A stretch of 64,000 bases of DNA, taken from Camarhynchus parvulus. Lineage: Eukaryota > Chordata > Aves > Passeriformes > Thraupidae. Positions 1 through 13,300 of the stretch are shown here, piece by piece. The notes under the pieces were generated by a model. It was not told the origin of the DNA and did not search any database. It saw nothing but the letters and a program-made list of their open reading frames with translations. Both the position numbers and the translations under genes were made by a program. The stretch covers positions 6,791,024 through 6,855,023 of the forward strand of contig NC_044576.1 in the NCBI RefSeq assembly GCF_901933205.1, read 5' to 3'. The stretch's first letter is position 1. Every line of letters begins with the position of its first letter.

Positions 1-982
1 GATGCCATATACAAATGGATGGTAGATTTTATATAACTTTCCTCTAACACTTTCAACTAGGGTTTTTTTTTTTAATATTCTTTAAAAAAATGAAAAAATT
101 ATTTCTGAGCTGTTAATTTTTCTCCTGTGCTGTGGTGAAATAATAAGATTTGCATGTGATTTTTATATACCTATGTGTTCACATGCCTATGGAGACCAAT
201 CAACAACTACCAATTTTGGAAGTGCACCAGAATTATATTCTGTTAACAAATAGAAGTTCTATATTTAGTGAAAATGCTGAGGCCTGCTGTTCATATCCAA
301 GGAATCTCTACTTTTTGGAATCCTATGCATCAGTGAGGTATCTCCGAGAAGGAGCAAGGCAGCTGCTGCATTCAATTTGTACAAAATCCCATTTTTCAGT
401 AGGACTTGGAACAAGATGCATGGCATGCAACAAGCCATCTGATTAATCAGCAGAGAAATTGCAAACATCAGCAATGTTTCAAGATGACATAGGAAGATCT
501 GATGCTGTGTCTCCTTGTACTTTCCATATATAGATCTTTGCCCTTGCTCTTCCCCTCCTCTCCAGGAGAGTTCATGTGAGGTTTGTAGTTGGACTAAACA
601 CAGGCCTGCCTGGAGTCTCTGCCTTTTGTTTTCTGCCTTCCTAATTGGCTTTTACTGGTTATTTTTCAAGCATGATGGTGTCAAGTCAATTTGCTCAGGA
701 GTCAATCATGTGACATCACGATGCTTATGTAAACACTTCCTCCAGTTTGCAGCTTTATTACCTCGGTGTTCTCCAAAGGTGCCTTCCAGAGCAAATCAAT
801 GACATGGGTGTCCTCTAGGGCGACCAGTGGCAGGGAAAGAAACCTTAATAAAGGCATGGGCTTTTGGCTGGCTTCACTGAAGCTTCCTCTCCTGGTGCTT
901 ACAGGATGATATCATGAGGCTCTGCTGCTCTTTTTAGCTCTTTATGATCTGAAGAGTGTAGAGTGGTCTTGACAGCAAGAAG

Positions 983-1057
983 TTGCCTTGGTAAGTATTA
1001 TCTTAACCTCTATTTTCTTTGTGAAAACAGAGGTTAAGATAATACTTACCAAGGCAA
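983..1057. repeat. Perfect inverted repeat, 29-bp arms with 17-base spacer
   Basis: The left arm (983-1011) is the exact reverse complement of the right arm (1029-1057). In RNA the spacer can add five more pairs (1013-1017 with 1023-1027) after one A-C mismatch, leaving a five-base loop, so the whole folds into a single stem-loop of about 75 bases. The left arm contains the consensus donor-like string TTGGTAAGTA with the potential splice point after 990. The length fits a pre-miRNA, but the stem is unusually perfect and nothing shows that it is processed. A template-switch mutation or a remnant of a small inverted-repeat element would look the same. Confidence 0.95.
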
Positions 1058-4000
1058 TTGTGGGGTTTTTGTGATACTGTGGCAGGGGTTTTGCAAAATC
1101 TCACTTCTCCACAATACAAGTGGAAGATGCTTTTCCATTTTGAGCCAATGCATTGATGGGGGAAGGAGAAATTGCTGAAGTCTCAGTGGTGGAAGCTGTG
1201 ACTGACTTATGGTCCCTTCTTTTGGGTTTAGCTAACAGTTTATATTCCAGCTGGTCACAGTTTTTCCTGTTCCTAAGGGACAGGGTTATGTTTTAGTCCC
1301 AGGGTCACTGGAAGTTAAAGTTGCTTTAGAACCTGGGCACAAAAACTGCAGCTTATGGATGAAAATGAAGCAAGAAGTGCTCTTTCAGAAAGCTGGAGCT
1401 GATGAGGGCCCACTGGAAACATGCATTCTACTCTGATATCTTAAGGGAACAATGCAGGGTTAAAAAAAGGAACTTGGAGCGGATTTGTGGATCAGATGCT
1501 GTGGGCATGCCACTCATACCGTGCATGTATCATTCATTTTAGTCCCTCATCCCAAGAGCCCTTTGCCTTGCGGTTGAAAACACAGGCACACTCTGGGGAG
1601 TGCTGGGGGTGAGGTGAGGGGAGCTGCCAGGGATCCTGGCTCAGTAAACACTGCAGGACTTCCCTGTGCCCTCCACAGGCTTCTGGAATACCTGCAAAGG
1701 GCTGGATTTCACAGGTCACAGCTTTGGGCTGTACTTTTTGGAAGGGTTTGGAGACTTCTGAAAAATTACTGCAGGCTATCCTTTTATAGTGATTGCATTT
1801 CAGTCTTTGAGGTTTGGTCTTACGTGCTGCTAAAGAATAGGATGGGACCACAGGCTTCCTGTTCACTCCTTTGGAAAGCCTTTAAAGAGAAGTTTTAACT
1901 ATCTTCTAGCAGAAGTTATGGAATTTGCTGTTATAAATTTTGTATGATAGCTGATATCCTTGTCAAAGTAAAGGAAAAAAGTTAACTAAAGGATTTACAG
2001 AAATGGTAGATACCTTCTATTCAAGAGCAATAGACTACAGAGGAGCATATGGCAGATTTTTTGGGGAAGAAAGTGTGGGGCTTGGTGACTTCAATTTATT
2101 TAATGTTTGGAGTATTGTTTTCCTATCCTCATTTTATGTTTAATTTTTTTTGCATTAATGAAAGAGAACATATGCTTCTGGCTGTAGAATTCTAATTCTG
2201 TGGATGTTTTAGCAGATGATCTGAGCTGGCATAATTTAAATGGCAATATAGCAAACATAGTATTTACATGATGGATGGTGGTTGAGCAGACATTTAAAAA
2301 AAATGTCATACACAATTCACACAGATCCTTTTGGCATTTTATAACTCTGAATTTTGTTCCTGTGGCTGCACATTCTGTGTGCCCACAATTTCAACAGTTA
2401 ACAGGATAAATGAGTAAATGTAATGTAAATGTAAACAAATTTTGTCTTGATAGTAGCCTTGTAAAAGCCTGTTAGATGTGCACAGAGGTGTGCACTTGAA
2501 CTCCTATTCAAAAGTCTCATCTGGGGCACACATTTGCCATTATTTTAATGACTAGAAAGGAATTTTTATATAAATAAATAACTTGGATTCTAATGTTGGT
2601 TTCTCTGATAAAGAAAATCTTTAAAACTAGGGACCCTTCATAGGTGTAAGCTGCATGAACACACGTCTCTACTGATCCTGTCACCCATTTGCTCTCTGAA
2701 AAGGGTTTATGAAATACCACAGAGATAGAAATCTCCTGCACTGGTGAGCTTCATCTTTCTGAACTGTCTGAAACGTCATCCACTACAGTTACAGGAAAAA
2801 AAAGAAATTCTCCTTGCAAAATCTGGACCAGTAACTCCAGATTATGGTTTAAACTATTTCAGCCTGCCTTTCCCTTTCTTGGAGAGATATTTACCTTGTT
2901 TTGCATCTCATGTCAAACCATGTTTTTCTTGCTGCTGAATTCTGCCATGTGTTGCTTTGTTTGCAAGTCGCTTCCAAGCCAGTAATCATAAGCACTCCAT
3001 CTGGCTGGGGAGCAGAGTAGTGATAATGTAAAAGGACATTTCCACTATTCTGTTTAAAAGAATTCTCCATCTGTACCAAATCTGCCATTTTAATGAGATT
3101 GTAAAGGGGTTTTGTTGCTTTTCTTTCTAGAGGGGAGGAGATTGATTGTTGGGATGGTTTTTTCCTTGTGTATCTTCTAATTACATGATTGTATCCAAGG
3201 CCCTTTCTTTTTCCTAAGCTAAGAATTACTATAGGAATTTGCAGGTCATGTAATTCAGGATGCAAAGGAATAAAAGGATCCTGGAAATTTTATCCAAAAT
3301 CTATAAGACATTGATTTTGCCATTAGTATTGAGCCTGTGTGCTACTACCCTTTGTTAATAGTATGCATTGAGAAATCATACTGAATGCTCTAAAATGGAT
3401 TCACAAGGTTAAAAAAGAAAATACAGTGTCACTGTGATTTATGGCAGTCAGTAATCAGAGCTGAATTGATGGATGTGAATGTGCTGAGATGATTTTTTGG
3501 TGCTGGCAGATTTTAATTTTTCTTTGTGCTTTGCTTTTGTAATTCTGATCGTTGCTCTTTTAAAATTAATGGAGAGAGAATTGGACAACTGCTCTTGTGG
3601 GAATGTCACAGCCTAAACCAGGCTGGTTTTGTGGAGGTTAATAGGCAGTGGCCTGGGTCAGTCATCCACTGGTGTCATCACACTGATGTGAACTCAGAAA
3701 GCCAAGGGCCAGCCATTGGAAAGGCAGAGCAGCCGGCAGAGGAAATTAGCAGGCAGAGTGTGGGGAGAGCAGTGTCAGGGGCTCCTGGAGGAGCAGGCTG
3801 GCACCCAGACCAAGCTGGCACTGGCCACAGCCCTGGGCTGCCTCAGGAACAGGGGCCACGGCCCGCCAGCAGAACAGCAGAGACTCTGTGGAATCCTTGT
3901 CCCTAAAAATGTTCTTTCTCCTCTGCCAGCTTGGCTTTGGGATTGCCAAAAATTCCGTGTCACCAGCCCGTGCCAGGAGGCTGCAGTCCAGGGGCGTGGG

Positions 4001-5824
4001 GCACCACCCCACAGTGGCCTTGGTCCTCCGCAGGGACTTGTGACTTTCTGTGAAACTGCCCCATTTAATCCTTTCACCTACAAAAGAGACCTATTTGGCA
4101 AGTTTTAAATTTCACGTGATTCCCTTGAATCCTATTATAGAAATTATCATATTTCCTTTCTCCTTGTTCTCAAGCACCTCTACAAAGGCAGAAGAAAGCT
4201 GTTTAGGTACCTGGGCTTTATTCAGAGCCAGCTTTTCTCCAGTTAGAAACAAAAATTCAAATTAATAACTGATTAAACACTGATTAATAGCCCTGTGATC
4301 TTGGCTTTCTAGAACTGGGATGTTTGCATTTATTGTTTTGAAATTACGGTTCTCAGCTCTCAAAACTAACAGTAATGCTAAACCAAAATTCAGTTTTATA
4401 AATTGAATATTCAGGATACTTTGGTTTGTGTGGTGTTGCTGAGGTAGCTGTGGTTGGGACAGTGGTTGAAACCTCTGCTACAGGGAGCTCTGTGCAGGAA
4501 TGTCAGTGAGGTAAATTCATTTAAACCAGCTTGGCCATCCTTTTGTACTTAAATTGAGGTGGGAGGCTCCTCCACCCTGCAGACAGCTGTTGCCTTCTCT
4601 GTATTTAGTCAGTGGCAGAAGTGGGTCTTACTCATGAATCCTATAATGCCCTCAGCAAAATGTGCAGGAACACAGGGCAGTTGTTAAATGCATCATCAGT
4701 GATATTAATGAAGTGTTTTCCAGCCAGGTCCACCTGAGTGCACGGCTGGTGCACCAGGGCCTCAAATTTTGCACCTTCTGAATACAGAGATGTCTACATA
4801 GAGAACTGGTGTGATAACAATTTGGTGTTTAAACTCAAGAGTGCAAAGCTCCTCCCTGGTGGCTGCGCTCAGGTTGATGCAAACATGGAGATATATTTCT
4901 GGAAAATTTACATTATCCCAATAGTGTTTTACATCCAGCTTATTTCCTTTCATCAGCATGTCTCAAGTGAGACATTAGGCCTGACATCTTGTCTGACCAA
5001 AATATTAGGCCATGATTATTTTCCTCCTACTCCACTTTGCTGTTCTCCTGTGCCAGTGAATATCTGTTTCCAGCTCACAGGTGTGAGGTGAGATGTGTGA
5101 CAGGAAATGCAGTGCAGGAGCTTGTGGTGAATTGAAGATATTCCAGTATTCCTTTTCTCACAAGGTGGGCATTCTTTAAAGCCACTCCTAATGTAGGGAA
5201 GCAAGAGGAAAATTCCTGTTGCTGATGATAGCTTCCATTGAAAAGGGAGAAGTCTGCTTTACTAAAATCAGGAACCTCTCTCTGGGCTTCCCTCTGAAGC
5301 AAAATTCTTTTGCCCTGGTGTTGCTTTTAATCTCTCTAGTTTAGGAACTTGAAGTACATAGAGAACAGCCTTTTAGTTCAGAAAAATAGCCTCTAGAACC
5401 AGCGGCACAAACCTATCATAATTAGTCATCAGAAAATCTGAATAAATATAAAATTACCATGGAGTGGGAGGCAGGCGTATGTGGTATTCAAAACACACGG
5501 AGTGTAAAATGATGTTATTGTTGCCTTTAGAAATAGTTCAAAGTAGTCTGCATTAGAAAGAGCTGATAAGCAGAATGACAAAAGCTTGTTTCATGAGTGA
5601 TTCCAAGCAGCAGTGGTTTTCTGATCAGCTGATGCTGCAGCTATTTTGGGTATTCCACAGATCATGATTACATACACGGGGAATGATTGGAGGCAGCAAA
5701 TATGGTAAGTGAGCCAGGAATCCTGGGACACGCTCTGTCACTAACTTAACAGTCTTCTCTTCCCTTGTCCTTTGCCATTTCAATCGCCAAGGGAAGTGCA
5801 ACAAGTGACCGTGCTAAGTTCCTT

Positions 5825-5856
5825 AAAAAAAAAAAAAGAAAAAGAAAAAAAGAAAA
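5825..5856 (+). repeat. A-rich simple repeat
   Basis: A run of A broken by single G residues. It is low-complexity sequence, possibly the worn poly-A tail of a retroposed copy, but nothing recognisable precedes it. Confidence 0.8.
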
Positions 5857-7224
5857 GCACTTCCTGAGGCCGCTATTTTTAGCAATGGTGCAGTGTCCAA
5901 AGTGTTAACTAATTGAGTCATCAGGTTTCATATCTGGCCACAGAAAATGGCAGTGGAAGAGGGAGAATGCTTTCCAGAACAAGTAAGCATTTGTGGATTC
6001 TGAAATGAGTGAAATCTGCATATCGAGTTTCTTGTATTAGTGTTTTAAGTCTTTGATTGTTTGAGGCAAAGCTGGATGTAGGAAGAGGTACGTTTTGGAC
6101 TGTTTGGTGTGTTTTGTTTTCTGACGGCTGGATTATGGTATAGGCTGAGGTGGCAGTCAGAATATTGCAATTATTTGTTCTCTCCGTCTTGCCAGCGGCT
6201 ACCTTGTGTTCAGAACACTCAGTAGAAGACTCTGATTGAAATTGCACAACATTTTGTAACATTGTGTTCTGTGATCAGGGCCTTAAGTAACACAGATATT
6301 TGTAACACTTGAAGTATTTTAGCCAATCTTGCATATTTAGAAAAAAGTTTAAAATCTGCGCTTTGAAGGTGTATTTTTCAAATAACACGCCTCTTCTCCT
6401 GGAAATCCACAGGTGAATTAACCTTGCAGAGGAGCCAGCTGTAGTGCTGGTAGTGATCTGTGAGGAGGCACCCGTACCACTCTTATTCTGAGAGAGTCCC
6501 AGTGACCTTCAAGGTGCTCCCTGTGGGATTTAAAAATTCCTCAAGTGAGGAAGCTGCTGTGAAAGGGCATCCCTGTACTCCATGAACCAGGTTCAGAGGG
6601 TCTTCAATAGCTTGGGTGATTCACATCGGTTAAAAACCACAAAGCCAAATCAGTTCTCTAGGCTACTCTACTGCAGAATTTAAAAAAAACACACAACAGG
6701 TTCCCAGGAAAGTGGGTTTGTGTTTTTAGTACTGATGAGTGCCAAGCTTTGTGGAAATGTCAATTAGTGGCAATATTTTTTTAGCTAGAGATGCTACTGA
6801 TGCCAGAACAGAGCTGTTTACTAGCTAATTTCCACATCAGCAATAGCTTTGTGCTCTGAAAAAAATACTGCAGTGAGTCCTCTTAAATGTGTATATTGTT
6901 GTTTGCTTGCTGTCAGCACAGGACTGGATGTTGTTCTCTGCTAAAAAACATCTTTGAAAACTGGTTGTTTTGTAGTGAAGATGTTTTTCCATAAGCTTAT
7001 TTCCACCAGTAATTTCAAAACTGTGGAAAACATTTACTGGGATACTTTTTTTTGTGAAGTTATTTTTTGAAGAAGTGCTTATTATTCAGATATCTTACAG
7101 TACTTGATTAAACTTTCTCCTGTTCAGTCCTGAGAACTTTATTTACTCTCTCCTGCCTTTTGTAGCACAGTGGTATCTATTTTCGTGGTGATAAACATCT
7201 TTGCTGATGCTCCACATGAGCCCA

Positions 7225-7325
7225 GCAGCACAGACCCCGCCAGGCACAGTCCCTGCAGGCTCTGTGTGCAACGGCTGGGCGAGCAGAGCGCGTCGCGCTG
7301 CCCCGGCCCTGGCGTTGGCAATGTG
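7225..7325. other. Small GC-rich, CpG-dense patch in the putative first intron
   Basis: About nine CpG dinucleotides fall within roughly 90 bases (7231-7320), including the string AGCGCGTCGCGC, while the surrounding intron is AT-rich and CpG-poor. It is too short for a standard CpG island. Overlapping reading frames on both strands look like by-products of the GC content. An internal promoter or regulatory element is possible, but no initiator, TATA or conserved exon was recognised next to it. Confidence 0.5.
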
Positions 7326-10300
7326 CTGGTCTGCAGGATGCTCTGCCCCTCTCTGCTGCACCAGGATGGTATTTTCTCTTGCTTTACAGGGGTTTGTTAC
7401 CAGCTGTATAGAAACTGCTGTTTCTGTTCATTTGGATGTTGTTTGGGGAAGGTATAGCAGCACTGTTATTTGGGGTTTAGCAGTGGAGAAGGGGCAGAGT
7501 ATTTATGTTTTAAGCTTCTCCTTGCTGATAAGTTTTTTTTTCCTTTATGAGAAGTTTTGTGTTCATCCCCTATGTAAATCTTACCTAGGCTGCCCTGCAT
7601 ATTTGAGAGGCAAGAGGGAAACAAGCTCTATTTCACTGCTTGTTTATGCTGTGGATTTGTTCTTCAGGGGTGATACTTTAGCACCCCATTCTATCATCAA
7701 ATGCTGTGGGACATTCACTGTATAGGGCTGGTATGCTTGGTTGTAGCTTATTTCTGTGATAAACTGATCTTCACTTTAATGGTAGCACTTAAAACAAGTT
7801 CTAAATCTGTGTCTGTTAAAGTATGAGTAAAGTCTTTTTGGCCAGTTTGGAAAGTTTAAATTCCCTAGTGTTATACCATTACATTTGATTAAACTGTTAT
7901 GTGTTTTTCAAACATACTTCATTTTGATGCTGAGAGGAAGTGATAATTTTGGGATTAAAATAAATTAGCAAATCTGGTTAAGGTGAGTTAAAATATTAAA
8001 ATAGTTCTGCTGTTTGTATTTTTGTTCAAAAAATTGAAGTCTCTCCAGAGATACTCAATTCCTCACGGTGGTTCTGCCAAATCCTGGCTTTCTAATGCAC
8101 CGTGGCTTTGAAAACTAGAGAAATATTAGTTCAGCTCTGCAGCTGAAAAGTCACCATGTGAAAATGGCATCACCCAATCTGCAGTGATTTATCTGTATAT
8201 TTGGTAACTTTCAGAATGAAACTGAACTCTGTGTTTTCTTTCTCCCTGCATTGATCCCAAAGATCCCATGCAGCTAAGGTTGTTCTCACTGTCACTGTTT
8301 TCAACCTGTTTGTTTCTGTAAATGCTGGTCCTGCCCTTGCCTCAACAGGGATTTAGATTCCTCATTCTGCTTTAGAACAGATTTTTGTATTTAAAGCTAG
8401 GGCAGGACTTTTGAGCTTTAAACTAGAGTTTGAAATTTAGATAACAGATGCAGGGCTCTGATTTTTGCTCACAGATTTTGGTGCTTGGGCTGGAAAAAGC
8501 ACTTTTCCTATTGGAATCTGAGCTCATCCTCAAACCCAGAACATGTGGAGTGAGGAACAAAACACTTGTAAACTAATTTACATTCGCTGTGCACGCCACT
8601 GAGCACATTTCATCCAGACAGCCCCAACAAATGCTATGACAGAGCTTTCCATGCCACTGCACAGATTCCCAGCAGTGGATGCCAGTGTTTAATCATGGCA
8701 GAGGAGGGGAAGGGGAGCTGGTGGCTCTCCTGGGGCTGTGCCCAGCCCCACAGCTCCGTGCAGACCACATCCCATGGCACCACACCTGGGAGAAAGGGTT
8801 CTCCTCTGTGTTTGCAGCAGTAACAGGCTGCAGTGTGTGTGGCACCTGCTCTGGCTTGCTCTGCATTGCCTTTGTGGTTTACAGAGGTGGGGTGGGTTAC
8901 AAAATGGGCCTGGAGTGACTGGGTTGGGTCCACAGCAGCAGCCTCACATGGAAAACAAGCTATGGGATGTTGTGGGCAGCAGGGAATTGCAGCTCCTGCA
9001 GAAGGACGTGGCTAAGCCAGCGCAGCCTCAAGTATCCCTGATGGTATTCCCCAGTGGGTCTCAGGCATCTCCAGGCCAAGATTCAAATTGTTTCCTGGCA
9101 GGTTGCTCAGCTCCTGCCCTGGGGGACTGCTGACTCTCCTGTGTGAAATTGCCCTCATGAGTTTGGGAAGTGCTGGGTAGGTATTTTTCCTCCTGAACCA
9201 CCAAATTACCTCAGTCAGTCTTTAGCTCCTGGAGGATGTTTAGAGAATACTTTAGTTTCTTGGTTTCATTGATTCTTTGCCATTGTAGCAGGGTCTATCT
9301 ATTTCACAAGGAGGTGTCAGGGCAGCTGGTTCTGTAAATGTCACAGGCCCTCCTGAGGTGAGCTGCTATGGCAGACTTTATGTAATATCTCTGACTGCCC
9401 ATGCAGAACTTACTGGTAGCAAGTTTATGACTGTTTTGCAAATCTTGAATCCTCTTAGTACTCAGAAGCTCTTTAGATAATTTCCACTGGCCCTTCAGGC
9501 TCTCTGTCTGTCACATCAGCCATGTGGAGTTCTCCAGCGAGAAACCCCCCAACCAAGTGTCCAGGTGTGTAAAAGGAAGAGGTTCTTTGCTCCTGATAGG
9601 GGTCATAATCCCTGCTGTGGAAACCTATGCATTGGCACTCACAAACTGATGAATGTTTCTAATTCTTGTAAGAATCCTAAACTATATGCCCCCTCTCCCC
9701 CCCACAAAAATTAAACCTCTAGTAGACAGCTAGCCATTCAGATGCCTTTAAAACCTAAAAATGCATAGATTTTAACTATATGTGGGGTTTGCAAAGCTCT
9801 CAGTGTAAATTGGTGTGTGTCTGCATGTATTTTTGCCACCTCTGAAATGGCTTGACCAGTTATCATCAAAATCTTTGTTTAATGATAATTAGAATTTCAA
9901 AGTTCCAAGGCAGAATCAATTTGGTTTTGAATGAGAGTTGAATCCAAAAGTAGGCATTAAGTAGAAACTTATGAATTCATGGTACTGAAAGCTCTTAATA
10001 GATTATGTAGCTTGTCTATAGTTTTTATAGTTTATTTGCTACAGTATTTTGGGGAAAATTTATGTGCATGACACTTCCCCTGACATGGAGTTTTCTCCAT
10101 GTTACTACTACTAACTTCACCACATCTGATTGAAGCATATATACATGATATTTTTATAGTCAATAAAATCTCTCCCCCTAAAATCGATGGTATTATCTCA
10201 TTTAGGTTTGTAAACCCTCCCCCCACCCTCTGAAATTATAGACAAATAAAAGCAGTGTACAAAATATTTTGACAAGAGTTGCAGAACTCTTTTCCTCTCC

Positions 10301-13300
10301 TTTTTGGGTCTTGATTCTAAAATGATATTCACAAAGAGAAGAGGAGGTGGACTGACTGATATTTTTCATGCAGTAATCTGAAGAAAGTGACTTTAGCATG
10401 GAAGTGGCTTTAAACTTGGGCCTGAGATGTGCTGAAATTATCTCCTTGCTCTTTGGATAGTCAGCCCCTGAGAGGAAAACAGCAGGGAAGAGATCAATGG
10501 CATCTCATCTAGCTTGACATATGAAACAGTTATTATCTTCAGGTGAATATAAACATGAGAAGAAACCCTGGAAGCACATCCAGCCCTTCTCTGGCTCTTT
10601 GTGACTGTGGTAGCAGTTATGAAAGCCAGTGATTTATTTTTCACTTGTAAATGTATGATAGGAAAACTTAAGAGAGGGAGAGATGAGTCACTATGGATTC
10701 AGGAGTTTCTTCCCAGAATTTGAAATAAACTTCTAGCTGCTGAGACCTTCAGCCTGGAGGGTGAATCTTGGATTTGAAATGCCAAAATCTTTTGCCTTTT
10801 AATGCATCAGATCCTTTTCATTACTTGTAAGTGTGAGTTGGTCACAAAGGGCCTGGTTCTTACACTGGTTGTTACTTCTAATGGAGTACAGTGGTTCACT
10901 GGTGAAACCAGGGATTATCCCAGTCTTAGGGTCTGGAACAGAACGTGTCCCAATTTACCTTGTCATTTGTCTTGTCATCCAGTCCAGTCTGATAGCTGAC
11001 AAGTCACTATTCAAGACTTTTATGGTCTTTTTATGGACTTTGTTGTTTCCCATTAAAATTATTCTTGCAATTTGTTGGTCTTGCATATTTAGAAAGATTG
11101 TGTGTGTTTTGCAGATGTACATTGATTTTTGTAGTCCTTGATCTTGCTTTTGGTGTTACTAATTTAATGCATTCAAACCAGTAATAGTTTTCATAAGTTC
11201 TTCAGGTGAAGCTGGCACACCAAACCTGTGCTTCAAAATCTCAAAACTTTGTCTGTGCAAGCTGGCAAAGCATATGGAAATAGTGCAGACCTTCACCTCC
11301 TGTCTGAACTTTGTCCCTGTGGGGATCTGATCTCAGTTCAGATGGTTTTGGTTGGGTTGTCAGATCATAATTTTGTACAGAATGGCAGTTCAGTTACTCT
11401 GTATTTGTTGAGTTATCTATGTTGGCAAGTAAATAATGTGGAGATGACATCTTTAGGAGCATTTTCAGCTTGGATGGTGTGTTCAACACATTATAGATAC
11501 TATATGTGGATGTTAGGAAAGAATTTGCTGTAACTCTGTGTCTTCTGTGCCTTGGAAATCACAACTCCCTTTGCTATTTGCAGAAAACAATAACTGCTGT
11601 TTCTCCTTTCTATGTTGTGCTTGAGCTTTCTTGGGAAGCAGGCATTCAGGCATTTAAGGACAGCCAGGTGGGATTGGTGGTGTCACAAGTCACAGGATTG
11701 AGTGAAGGAGGCTGCGTGCACAAAGTCTAAGCAACTTTCACAGTGAGAAAGCTGCATCACAGCTCCCCAGCAGGTGTTTGTCACTGCTAGCAAACAATGT
11801 GCTCTAGACCTCTCTGTGCTGTTCAGGGCAGTCACAAACACCTTTTTACTGTTTGGAAGCTGTGAAATGTTCTTGGATGTACCCGCCTTGACAGCTCAGG
11901 CTCTGGGTCCTTTGGAACCACCTTCCACTCCAAGTGGTTCATTTTTCATGGGAACAGGGTGCATATTCAGCATTTTGCCAAGACAGACTTCAAGGCCCCA
12001 TGGGATCTTGAAAATGGTTTATACTAAACTTGCACTTTGTCCTGTGGTCTAGTAAGGAAAGAGGCTTGTTTGCATGAATGTTTTCCTAGTTTGGCCAAAG
12101 ATTTCTAGAAGGAAGGACTTGCATCTAAAGTGCATTTTCCACTTTTGTTTTGAACTCCTTAGATCCGTGATTTTTCAGGAAATGTTTCATTTTCCTCTGC
12201 AAGAATGGTAAGATTGACCACTGTACAGGGATGGAGCCTCAGTACTTGAAAATGCAGTTGGTTGTAGACTCACTTGCATATTTTGCAGAAATACAAGAAG
12301 TTTAGTCCCCATCAGTGTGACCCAGAAGAAAGTTTCACATGGCCTAATAGCAGTGTGGTTTTTAACCTGTGGAAAGCATACTGTAGTTACCTAGTTGGAA
12401 CAGAGCCCTTTATGGGGACATTGCAAATAGCATCACATCTTTGGCCGCTTTATCATGCACAATACAATAATATGATCAAAGAAAGTTGATGATTAAACTG
12501 TGTGATAGGGCAAACAATTAGAGGGATTAATTTGGTTTTTGATTAGTAATTATGTTGTTTCTCTTTTTGCAATCATATTCAAAACAGCTGGCCTTTCCTA
12601 GCCAAAAGATGTGTCCTCTGAATTGTCAGGCTCTGGGAGTGGAGCTTTTCCTGTTGCCCTGAGGTTGTGTTCAGACCTGTGATCCCAAAAGCAGTCTCTG
12701 GAGGGTAATTAACAGCACAACTGCAGATAGCAGTGGGCCCCAGGCTGGTACATCCTTATCAGAAGAAAACACATATGGTAGCATGGTATGTAAAGTGTGA
12801 GTACTTGTTTGCACAGAGAACATCATTCATCCAGTGCAATCAGCTCCCTTTCGAATAAAGAGGATACAATTGCAATGTTTAATAGTGATATTGTTAAAAG
12901 GTAGCCACAGAGAGATACAGGGGATTAGAGCCTCTTGGAGGGTGAATGAAGAGGCTCCCCTTGACAGTGATGTCGCTGGTTTTTTTCATGTGGTTCAGAC
13001 ACTGCTGTAAATTGGCCACTGTAGTTTATTTGGAATAAAAATTCATTGCTTACCCAGTGGGGGTAACACATTGCATGGAAGAAAATTCTAAATTAGCATA
13101 GGAGCAAAATCTAAGAAATGCCAAGGTCCTCCCATTTCTGGGATCACGCTTAGTGCCCATCAGAGTTGAGCCATCCTGCAAAAAAATGCCAGTGGCTGCA
13201 ATAAGCCCACCCTTATCAAAATAAACTAAAATGTTATCATCCATTTCCTCAGGTCACCTCATGCTGCTGCAAAGACTCTCTTTGTTGAGCACATTTCCAA

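Noticed and set aside
7201..7725. A 174-codon frame on the + strand, the longest in the window
   Set aside because: Its first part owes its openness to the GC-rich patch and its end is cysteine- and phenylalanine-rich intron sequence. It resembles no protein I know.
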